Of a stretch of 5,246 nt of DNA, positions 1 to 5,246 are shown in pieces (position 1 is the first letter of the stretch; each line of letters opens with the position of its first letter). Under the pieces are notes generated by a model, which saw nothing but the letters and a program-made list of their open reading frames with translations, was not told where the DNA came from and ran no database searches. The position numbers and the translations under genes were made by a program. Source of the DNA: Acidobacteriota bacterium (GTDB lineage: Bacteria > Acidobacteriota > Terriglobia > Terriglobales > Acidobacteriaceae). The stretch is from contig JAJZIF010000314.1 in assembly GCA_021810735.1 (NCBI GenBank), positions 1 through 5,246 of the forward strand, read 5' to 3'.

Positions 1-2155
1 GATTCTCCATCTCACGGCTGCGTTTGAAGTTCAGCCACAGCCGGTGAACCAGCTGCACATCTTCGGCCTTCAGCGCAGGCGCGTGTGGCCCGATGTGGAA
101 CGATTGCGCCTCGCCATTCGGCGATATCACGTAGAACGTAAACTGCCGCTTCGGCTGCGGCAGATTCTCCCATGCCTGCCCCACGCGAAACGCCTGCTCC
201 TGTGCCGTCATCCGCAATGAGAGCCCGCTCACCAGCGCCTCGACCTCCAGCGAATTCGCCGTCTGCACCAGCGCCGCGAACACATCGCCCGCCGGAACCA
301 CCAGCAGCGACACATGCTTCCCAAAGCTCTCCGCGACGGACACAGCCTTGGTAAACAGCATCTGCTCGTGCTCGCTGAACAGTTGCTCGTCCAGATACTC
401 CGGACCACCCGCGCCCACCATGCGTGCCGTCAGCACAACAATGTCCTGCTGTTCCGTATCTGTCCTCGATAGCGCCCACTTCAGGGCAAACGGCGTCTGC
501 GCATCGCGCATCGTCACCAGCACGCCGCCGGGGCGAATCTGCAACACTTCCCGTCCCACCGTATCCTGGTGCTCCAGTTGAAAGTGCTCCTTCATCTGGT
601 CTTCCACCGCGGTCCGCCGCGCATTCCGCCGTTCAGAGAACGTAAAGAGGATGAAGAACATCACCGCAAACGCGATACCGCTTTCCGTCGCCACCATCTT
701 GGTGAACAGGTTCACTGTCGCCGTCATCAGCAGCACCAGGAAAACGCTGAAAAGCCCAACCGGCAGTTCTGTCTTGCCGATCTTCAGGTTCACCGGCACC
801 TTCCACCCGCGCTCGCCTTTGTGCTTCCAGCGCAGCACCAGCATCGCCAGCGAGTTGAAGGTAAAACTCCAGATCACGCCGAAGGCATATGCCTCGCCCA
901 ATACGTCCATGTTGCCGCCGCTCACCACAATCGTGAACAGTTGCAGCACTGTCACCAGGTTCACAATGCGGTAGCTCGTGCCAAACCGCTTGTGCGGCTT
1001 CCGGAACCAGTCCGTCAGAACCCCATCTTCGGCCACGCGCATCAGCACGCCAGTCGAGCCGATGATCGACGCGTTGATCGCACCCGAAAGAATCAGGAAC
1101 CCGACCACCACCACGAAGATCCGGAAGATCACCCGCAGCGTCAGCGGCCCCACCATGTACATCGCCAGACCTGCAATCAGGTCCTGGCTGTACACCGGAA
1201 CCCGTACGCTGTCCGGAATGATCATCACTGCCAGCAGCGAACCAATGCCCGTGAAGATGAAGCTGTAAATGGCGATCACAATCGCCGCTCGCTTCAGGTT
1301 CTTTAGCTTCGGATGCTCGATCTCGCGATTCACCTGCGCCAGAGTCTCTTCGCCGCTCATGGCCAGAATCGAATGCCCGAACGCCATCAGGATTCCGAAC
1401 AGCCCGAACATGCTGGCCAGCTTCGTGCCCTTCAGAAAACCCAGCGCCGTGTCGGAGAACTTCAGATTCTCAGGCGTCGGCAGTGGCGGCAGCGGGCTGT
1501 GCCGCACCCATGCCGTGTAGAAACCCCAACTCAGCAGGATCACGACCATCACCGTCGTGATCTTCATCACCTTCAGGGCCTTGTCGCTGGACTCCTCAAT
1601 GCCCTTGATGTTCAGCCACCAGTAATACAGCGTCACGAGGATGGCAAACGCCGCCGATGTTGCATTCACGGGGAACTGCCACGCCGCCGCGTGCCCGGTC
1701 ATCAGCTCCGCCGGCAGCCAGCCATGCCGCGCGCAGACCGTCAGCAGCTCGTTCATCAGCCCGGTAATGTACTGCCCGGCAGATACGCCCGAGATCGGCC
1801 CCGTCAGGATGTAATCGAACATCAGCGCCGACACGCTCACCTTGGCAAACGTTCCGCCCAGCGCTTCTTTCACCACGCGGTAAACACCCCCGCGCGTGAA
1901 CATTGAGCAGCTCTCCACGTATACGGCTCGCACCGCGAAGGAGAACAGCATCACCCCCAGAATGAACCACGGCGCCGACTTGCCGATCGCCGACTCCGCG
2001 ATCCCTCCGGCATAGAATGCCGAAGAGCCCAGGTCGTTCAGCACGATGGCCGCGGCACGCCAGAACGAGATGAAGGTAAGCATCACCGACGAGGCGACAA
2101 CTAGCTTCACTCGTTGGGAAGACGACGGCGCGTTATAAGTTCGCTCAGAGGCCAT
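1..2155 (-). CDS. APC-superfamily amino-acid permease with C-terminal USP-like domain (3' end outside window)
   Basis: This frame is open from the ATG at 2155-2153 to the left edge: 718 residues with no stop, and the C-terminus lies outside. An in-frame TGA at 2162-2164 fixes the start as the first available ATG. No Shine-Dalgarno is visible. Residues about 15-515 are a hydrophobic multi-helix core. It carries the APC-type segments RGGVYRVVKEALGG (about residues 89-102) and AMSGEETLAQVNREIEHP (about 265-282), followed by a basic KLKNLKRAA loop. This should be an inner-membrane proton- or cation-coupled uptake system for amino acids or similar solutes; the substrate cannot be read from the sequence. 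From about residue 540 there is a soluble alternating beta/alpha region starting GGVLVTMRD and continuing DIVVLTARM. It resembles a universal stress protein fold and probably has a regulatory role in the cytoplasm. It is divergent from the lnt region. I am confident of the permease, less so of the USP assignment. Confidence 0.9.
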   Translation of the reverse strand, partial: MASERTYNAPSSSQRVKLVVASSVMLTFISFWRAAAIVLNDLGSSAFYAGGIAESAIGKSAPWFILGVMLFSFAVRAVYVESCSMFTRGGVYRVVKEALGGTFAKVSVSALMFDYILTGPISGVSAGQYITGLMNELLTVCARHGWLPAELMTGHAAAWQFPVNATSAAFAILVTLYYWWLNIKGIEESSDKALKVMKITTVMVVILLSWGFYTAWVRHSPLPPLPTPENLKFSDTALGFLKGTKLASMFGLFGILMAFGHSILAMSGEETLAQVNREIEHPKLKNLKRAAIVIAIYSFIFTGIGSLLAVMIIPDSVRVPVYSQDLIAGLAMYMVGPLTLRVIFRIFVVVVGFLILSGAINASIIGSTGVLMRVAEDGVLTDWFRKPHKRFGTSYRIVNLVTVLQLFTIVVSGGNMDVLGEAYAFGVIWSFTFNSLAMLVLRWKHKGERGWKVPVNLKIGKTELPVGLFSVFLVLLMTATVNLFTKMVATESGIAFAVMFFILFTFSERRNARRTAVEDQMKEHFQLEHQDTVGREVLQIRPGGVLVTMRDAQTPFALKWALSRTDTEQQDIVVLTARMVGAGGPEYLDEQLFSEHEQMLFTKAVSVAESFGKHVSLLVVPAGDVFAALVQTANSLEVEALVSGLSLRMTAQEQAFRVGQAWENLPQPKRQFTFYVISPNGEAQSFHIGPHAPALKAEDVQLVHRLWLNFKRSREMEN

Positions 2156-2219
2156 GGAGAGTCATTGACGGCCCCATTAGGGCGGCTGTGCCACTCCCCT
2201 CCGGCGCTCAATCGCTGAG

Positions 2220-2246
2220 TTTATGTCCCACTTGCAACGCAGTCAA
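2220..2246 (-). promoter_or_regulatory. candidate sigma70-like promoter for the permease
   Basis: Read on the minus strand, TTGACT (2246-2241) is followed after 15 bases by CATAAA (2225-2220). The -35 is close to consensus; the -10 matches 4 of 6 positions and the spacer is shorter than the ideal 17. Transcription would start near 2213, leaving a leader of about 58 bases before the permease ATG. This is a weak call from sequence likeness only. Confidence 0.3.
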
Positions 2247-2335
2247 ACAAGAAATTCTTCCCCTCCCGCAACTTCCTCATTTCCATCACATTTGGCTCGC
2301 CCGCTGCCTGCTCCCATCTGCCTCTTCTCTCGCGA

Positions 2336-2341
2336 TACAAT
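2336..2341 (+). promoter_or_regulatory. candidate -10 element for microprotein-lnt transcript
   Basis: TACAAT matches the sigma70 -10 consensus at 5 of 6 positions. The expected start of transcription falls at or next to the GTG at 2348, which would make the message leaderless or nearly so. No good -35 lies 16-18 bases upstream (the sequence there is C-rich), and there is no TGn extension. Treat it as tentative. Confidence 0.25.
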
Positions 2342-2347
2342 CAAGTT

Positions 2348-2473
2348 GTGGACGGGATCATCCGAATTGCCTCCGAAGTGCTCACCTTTCTTTTCTTTGC
2401 GGGACTGGTCGGCTCTGCGGCGGTCATCGTCATCAGCTTCGTCGAAGATCTCCATGAGCTCTTCGGCGATTGA
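2348..2473 (+). CDS. 41-residue single-pass membrane microprotein upstream of lnt
   Basis: GTG at 2348 to TGA at 2471-2473 encodes 41 residues beginning VDGIIRIASEV and ending EDLHELFGD. Residues about 11-32 form one continuous hydrophobic segment containing FFAGLVGSA, with small residues spaced as in helix-packing motifs (G19, G22, S23). A basic residue (R6) precedes it and an acidic tail (E33, D34, E37, D41) follows. Positive-inside logic puts the N-terminus in the cytoplasm and the acidic tail in the periplasm. No Shine-Dalgarno precedes the GTG, and a -10-like TACAAT ends six bases before it, so leaderless translation is possible. It lies 90 bases before the chosen lnt start, on the same strand and probably in the same transcript. 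I do not recognise a named family. The clean membrane-helix pattern and charged ends argue for a real gene, but its shortness and lack of ATG leave doubt. Confidence 0.6.
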   Translation: MDGIIRIASEVLTFLFFAGLVGSAAVIVISFVEDLHELFGD

Positions 2474-2545
2474 CGCGCCTGCACTGAAGCCATGCCCAGA
2501 CTTCAAGCTCGAGCGCAGCGCGAATTCCACGCCCGCATCCAACAC

Positions 2546-2550
2546 AGGAG
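2546..2550 (+). promoter_or_regulatory. possible ribosome binding site of lnt
   Basis: AGGAG lies 13 bases before the GTG at 2564, longer than the usual 5-10. It is the only Shine-Dalgarno-like motif near the 5' end of lnt. It favours the GTG over the upstream ATG at 2492, which has no such motif before it. An in-frame TTG at 2552 is too close to use this site. Confidence 0.4.
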
Positions 2551-2563
2551 ATTGCGTCCGTCT

Positions 2564-4267
2564 GTGTCAACAACCGTAACCGAGCCTGCCGCCGCAAAGG
2601 CCAGTAACCCCACGGCCGCCTGGTACACCCAGGCCCTCCTCGCGTTGCTCACGGCCCTCCTGCTCGATCTCTGCTTCCCGCTCGCAGGTCCCATGCCCGC
2701 GTGGCAGGGCGCCATTGCCTGGATTGCCCTCGTCCCGCTGCTCTTCGCCGTGCTCCGCCCGCGCGCCTTTGCGCAGCGCCGCTATCTCCGCAACATCGCG
2801 CTCGCCGGCTATCTTTCCGGCATCGTCTGGTACGTCCTCAACTCCTACTGGATCTACCGGACCATGAACTACTATGCCGGTGTTCCCCCCTCAGGCGCCG
2901 CCGGAATCCTCCTGCTCTACAGCCTCGTTCTCGGCCTCTACTTCGGCCTTTTCGCGTGGGGCCTCGCCCTGATTCGCAAGCGCCTCGGACTCATCCCCGC
3001 GCTCTGCCTCGCGCCCATCCTCTGGCCCGCCGTCGAAATCCTCGCCTATCACCTCACCCGCGTCCCTTGGGACCAGCTCGGCTACTCGCAGGTGGACAAC
3101 TTCTGGCTCACCCGCATCGCCCCTTGGGCCGGAACCTATGGCGTCGCAACGGTCATCGTCGCCGGCAACGTCCTCTTCACCGCCGCATTGCTCAAGGCCC
3201 CGCGATTTCCCTTCGTATTCGCCCGTAAAATCCCAGCCCAGCTTTGCTGGCTCGCAACCGCCCTCATCTTCTGCGGCGTCCTCCAGATCGGCTCATGGAC
3301 ACCCCCGCCGCCTGCCCCCACCTCCGCCACCGCGCTACTCCTTCAGGTCGACCTCGGCACCCAGAACATCCCCCGCGTCACCGGCTTTACCTGGCAGGAC
3401 GACATGGCGCGCTTTTCCGCCGCCAGCCTGCAGGACTGCCGCCCATATCTCCCCGGCATTCCGCATCTCGTCGACCATGAAATTCAGCCAAACTGCACCG
3501 CCAGCACTCTCGATCCGGATCTCATCGTCTGGCCCGAAGCGCCATCTCCATGGATCGACGAAGACCCCTCCTTCCGCGCTGCCATGGGCCATCTCGCCCA
3601 AACCACCCACGCCGGCATCATCGCCGGAGACATAGCCCAGCAATACTTTCTCCGCAACGGCAAGCCCGCAAGCGCCACCTACAACTCCGCCTCGGTCTTC
3701 GCCGCCAACGGCAAATACATCGGCCGCTACGACAAAATCCACCTCGTCCCCTTCGGCGAATACGTCCCCTACCAGCGCTTTTTCTCCTGGGCCGGCGCCC
3801 TCGTCGACCAGATCGGCACCTTCACCCACGGCTGGCGATACCTCACCTTCCCCATCCAGAGCCACCGCTACGGCATCTTCATCTGCTACGAATCCATCTT
3901 CTCCAACGAGGTCCGCATCTTCGCCAAGAACGGTGCACAGGTCTTCGTCAACATCTCAGACGACGCCTGGTACGGCAACACCAGCGCACCCTGGCAGCAC
4001 CTCAACATGGCCCGCATGCGCGCCATTGAGAATCACCGCTGGATCCTCCTCGACACCAACAACGGCATCACCTCCGCCATCGACCCGGAAGGCCGCGTCA
4101 CCCAGTCCATCCCGCGCAACCAATTCTCCGCGCTCGTCGCCCGCTACGGCTTTGAATCCGACCTCACCTTCTACACCAGATACGGTGACATCTACGCCTT
4201 CACCTGCGCCGCCATTTCCCTCGCCGCCCTCGCCTTAGCCGCCACCCGCCGCCGCAAATCCGCTTGA
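2564..4267 (+). CDS. lnt: apolipoprotein N-acyltransferase
   Basis: Lnt transfers an acyl chain from a phospholipid to the alpha-amino group of the diacylglyceryl-cysteine of lipoproteins, the last maturation step, on the periplasmic face of the inner membrane. Using the GTG start the protein has 567 residues, somewhat longer than the roughly 510 of E. coli Lnt. Residues about 20-210 form several membrane helices and contain the family motif VPWDQLGYSQVDN. A periplasmic nitrilase-fold domain spans about 250-530. The catalytic triad is visible: E325 in VWPEAP, K391 in RYDKIHLVPFGEYVP and C441 in FICYESIF. The supporting residues E399, Y442 and E443 are also present, with spacing close to E. 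coli E267-K335-C387. A final helix ends in RRRKSA. There is an insertion of about 18 residues, with C292 and C311, between the conserved W277 and E325. The start is uncertain: the ATG at 2492 would add 24 Arg-rich residues. A strongly hydrophobic helix follows shortly after either start. Confidence 0.97.
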   Translation: MSTTVTEPAAAKASNPTAAWYTQALLALLTALLLDLCFPLAGPMPAWQGAIAWIALVPLLFAVLRPRAFAQRRYLRNIALAGYLSGIVWYVLNSYWIYRTMNYYAGVPPSGAAGILLLYSLVLGLYFGLFAWGLALIRKRLGLIPALCLAPILWPAVEILAYHLTRVPWDQLGYSQVDNFWLTRIAPWAGTYGVATVIVAGNVLFTAALLKAPRFPFVFARKIPAQLCWLATALIFCGVLQIGSWTPPPPAPTSATALLLQVDLGTQNIPRVTGFTWQDDMARFSAASLQDCRPYLPGIPHLVDHEIQPNCTASTLDPDLIVWPEAPSPWIDEDPSFRAAMGHLAQTTHAGIIAGDIAQQYFLRNGKPASATYNSASVFAANGKYIGRYDKIHLVPFGEYVPYQRFFSWAGALVDQIGTFTHGWRYLTFPIQSHRYGIFICYESIFSNEVRIFAKNGAQVFVNISDDAWYGNTSAPWQHLNMARMRAIENHRWILLDTNNGITSAIDPEGRVTQSIPRNQFSALVARYGFESDLTFYTRYGDIYAFTCAAISLAALALAATRRRKSA

Positions 4268-4288
4268 GCCTGTCATAAAGTGCACTCC

Positions 4289-4320
4289 GGGTACCCCATC
4301 CAAGCTCCGCTTGGGTGGGA
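4289..4320 (+). repeat. palindromic element, unit 1 (11-bp hairpin)
   Basis: The unit opens with GGGTACCCCAT and closes with GTGGGA. Within it CCCATCCAAGC (4295-4305) pairs with GCTTGGGTGGG (4309-4319) around the three-base loop TCC. All pairs are Watson-Crick except a T-G wobble at pair 5. Unit 2, seven bases further on, has the same opening and closing blocks but a different inner stem, so I treat the two as members of one repeat family. The wobble would be an A-C mismatch on the other strand, which suggests that the + strand RNA is the one that folds. Confidence 0.7.
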
Positions 4321-4326
4321 ATCGCT

Positions 4327-4374
4327 GGGTGCCCCATACTTTCTCTTCGTGCTTTTCGAAGAGAAAGTGTGGGA
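4327..4374 (+). repeat. palindromic element, unit 2 (17-bp hairpin)
   Basis: The unit opens with GGGTGCCCCAT, matching unit 1 in 10 of 11 bases, and closes with GTGGGA, identical to unit 1. Its arms at 4333-4349 and 4357-4373 pair over 17 bases around the seven-base loop TGCTTTT. The only non-Watson-Crick pair is a T-G wobble at pair 5, the same place as in unit 1. The inner 12 pairs (ACTTTCTCTTCG with CGAAGAGAAAGT) are perfect and unrelated to the stem of unit 1. No T-run follows. It could block read-through or exonucleases at the lnt 3' end, but that is inference. Confidence 0.75.
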
Positions 4375-4379
4375 CCAGA

Positions 4380-4394
4380 TCGACCAAAGGTCGA
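4380..4394. repeat. small inverted repeat
   Basis: TCGACC and GGTCGA are separated by AAA and could form a six-pair hairpin directly after unit 2. It lacks the GGGTRCCCCAT and GTGGGA blocks, so it is not an obvious third member of the family. A six-base palindrome in GC-rich DNA can arise by chance. Confidence 0.35.
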
Positions 4395-4439
4395 CCCTCA
4401 CCGCCTGCAGTAGCAGTGCCCACGCTCCACCAGTCATTC

Positions 4440-5246
4440 CTACTTGCCGATCAAACCCGGATTCACACAACTGTCGCCGTGCATTTTCGTAAATGTCGCA
4501 GCATAAGCACCAGCAAGTTCCCCCCGCAACTCAGTTCCATCCGCAGACAACCTACCGACAAAAGACTGCAGGCAACCTCCCGCACATCCTGAGTTGTAGG
4601 CCCCGAACTCCACGGAGATCACCCGCTTCCCAGCAAGCTTCACTCTGTCTGGCGAACCAAAGAATTCGAGCAGTTTGCCGGGCCTCGAAACTCCGGGAGC
4701 ATACTTTGCCCTGCCAGGTAGCCGCAGCCAGTCCGACCACCCCACAAACGCCCCGCGCGCCGTCTGCGCGATATGTACGCACCGCGCCGTCGCACCGGGG
4801 ATCTCCAAACACGTCCCCACAAACGGGCTCACCGCCACACCCGGACCCGGCCTTGGCCGGCACAACGTCACCACCCGGTCAAAAGCACCCCGATGAAATC
4901 GCCCATGCCAGCAATCATCCTGTTGCAAAACCAGATCGATATCGAACGAAGGCTCCCATTTTTCGCGCGCCTTAGCGTGAATTTCCAAGCGCTTATCTTC
5001 AAACTTCACACCCCCGCGAGCGGAGTCCGTGAAGAAGTTCACGTCTCCAACCTTCACCTCAGGACCACTTCGCTCGAACACCCCAACCCGCAGCCCCCGC
5101 CAGTGCATCGGCGACCACCCCGACCGGATCGGAAAATTCATCACCGCCGTCGTCAGCTCAAGCTGGATGCCGACAGCCCCGCCTTTTCCGTCCGGAGTTT
5201 CCCAAACCCCTGACAATGCCTCAGGATGAAAACCGGCCGATCGAAG
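4440..5246 (-). CDS. unrecognised two-part, cysteine-containing protein (5' end outside window)
   Basis: The frame is open from the right edge to the TAG at 4442-4440, giving 268 visible residues; the N-terminus, and any signal peptide, lies outside. A TTG at 5216-5214 could be read as a start, but the frame continues upstream with protein-like codons, so truncation by the window edge is more likely. I do not recognise the family. The visible part divides into halves of about 120 residues each (about 11-129 and 138-257). Both seem to begin with a short Gly-containing motif (LSGVWETPDG; FVGTCLEIPG) and to end with a hydrophilic turn followed by a strand-like segment (CWHGRFHRGAFDRVVTL; TELRGELAGAYAATF). 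That pattern hints at two related beta-rich, lipocalin-like domains, although sequence identity between them is low. Seven cysteines are present, from C112 onwards, six of them at or after residue 129, consistent with an exported, disulfide-bonded protein. It converges on lnt and is transcribed separately. Confidence 0.65.
   Translation of the reverse strand, partial: LRSAGFHPEALSGVWETPDGKGGAVGIQLELTTAVMNFPIRSGWSPMHWRGLRVGVFERSGPEVKVGDVNFFTDSARGGVKFEDKRLEIHAKAREKWEPSFDIDLVLQQDDCWHGRFHRGAFDRVVTLCRPRPGPGVAVSPFVGTCLEIPGATARCVHIAQTARGAFVGWSDWLRLPGRAKYAPGVSRPGKLLEFFGSPDRVKLAGKRVISVEFGAYNSGCAGGCLQSFVGRLSADGTELRGELAGAYAATFTKMHGDSCVNPGLIGK

Larger units (their letters stand above)
2156..2347. other. 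divergent intergenic region
   Basis: This stretch separates the leftward permease gene from the rightward microprotein-lnt pair. The + strand between about 2251 and 2330 is roughly three-quarters pyrimidine (19 purines in 80 bases by my count). No convincing gene lies here: overlapping frames are short and have no family-like sequence. It should contain the promoters for both directions; the best candidates are listed separately. I saw no clear operator palindrome. Confidence 0.6.
4268..4439. other. convergent intergenic region with stem-loops
   Basis: This gap of 172 bases lies between the 3' ends of lnt (rightward) and the unrecognised gene (leftward). It contains two related hairpins and a small third one, each listed separately. 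None is followed by a run of T on either strand, so there is no textbook intrinsic terminator. The hairpins may still serve as 3'-end or transcript-stability structures for both genes. Confidence 0.6.

Noticed and set aside
12..479. Minus-strand frame of 155 codons
   Set aside because: Gly/Ala/Arg-rich out-of-frame reading inside the permease gene, with no family-like sequence.
569..1906. Two long plus-strand frames (569-1306 and 1313-1906) rich in His, Arg and Gln
   Set aside because: They run in the frame directly opposite the permease codons. The composition is what antisense reading of a GC-rich membrane protein gives, and the minus-strand reading has clear permease motifs.
2243..2545. 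Minus-strand 100-codon frame across the microprotein
   Set aside because: Charged, low-complexity-looking reading antisense to the hydrophobic microprotein; the acidic and basic runs are the complement of the helix codons and pyrimidine tract.
3335..3865. Minus-strand 176-codon frame inside lnt
   Set aside because: Gly/Val/Ala/Asp-rich shadow of lnt's C-ending codons; the plus strand here has the catalytic Lnt residues.
3550..4029. Plus-strand Arg/Pro/His-rich frame inside lnt
   Set aside because: Frame-shifted reading of lnt with biased composition and no motif.
4333..4373. Intrinsic terminator at the strong hairpin
   Set aside because: The stem is strong, but no T-run follows on either strand, and the shared ends with the neighbouring hairpin fit a repeat element better.
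4493..5213. Overlapping plus-strand frames (4493-4975, 4773-5213)
   Set aside because: They oppose the minus-strand gene at 4440-5246 and have Pro/Arg/His-rich antisense-type composition.
1..5246. Mobile element, CRISPR array, tRNA or rRNA
   Set aside because: I saw no transposase-like frame, no regularly spaced direct repeats, no cloverleaf-like sequence and no rRNA-like stretch on either strand.

Overview
This window looks like an ordinary chromosomal segment of a free-living, GC-rich Gram-negative bacterium. Its gene content and protein style best fit an acidobacterium (Terriglobia-like). That is inference: there is no rRNA or other marker in the window. The outer-membrane lipoprotein acyltransferase Lnt shows that the cell is diderm.

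Layout. (1) Positions 1-2155, minus strand: a large APC-superfamily amino-acid permease with a C-terminal cytoplasmic domain resembling a universal stress protein. It is open at the left edge, so 718 residues are visible and the C-terminus is missing. (2) Positions 2156-2347: a divergent intergenic region, pyrimidine-rich on the + strand, with a weak candidate promoter in each direction. (3) Positions 2348-2473, plus strand: a 41-codon GTG-start ORF for a single-pass membrane microprotein, shorter than usual ORF cut-offs. (4) Positions 2564-4267, plus strand: apolipoprotein N-acyltransferase (lnt), complete, with the catalytic Glu-Lys-Cys triad visible. It is probably cotranscribed with the microprotein gene. 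(5) Positions 4268-4439: a convergent intergenic region with two tandem hairpins that share identical flanks but have different stems, plus a small third hairpin. (6) Positions 4440-5246, minus strand: an unrecognised protein of two similar-sized halves with seven cysteines. It is open at the right edge, so its N-terminus is missing.

How the parts relate. Lnt carries out the last step of lipoprotein maturation in the inner membrane, N-acylating the diacylglyceryl-cysteine. The microprotein just upstream is also predicted to be in the inner membrane and could be a partner or only a neighbour. The permease is divergent and the last gene is convergent, so neither is in an operon with lnt. The + strand is C-rich in every gene whatever its direction, which suggests that the strand carrying lnt is the lagging strand.

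I found no clear new multi-gene system, no mobile element, no CRISPR and no tRNA. The items most worth a second look are the paired hairpin elements, the possibly leaderless microprotein, and the unrecognised two-part protein.
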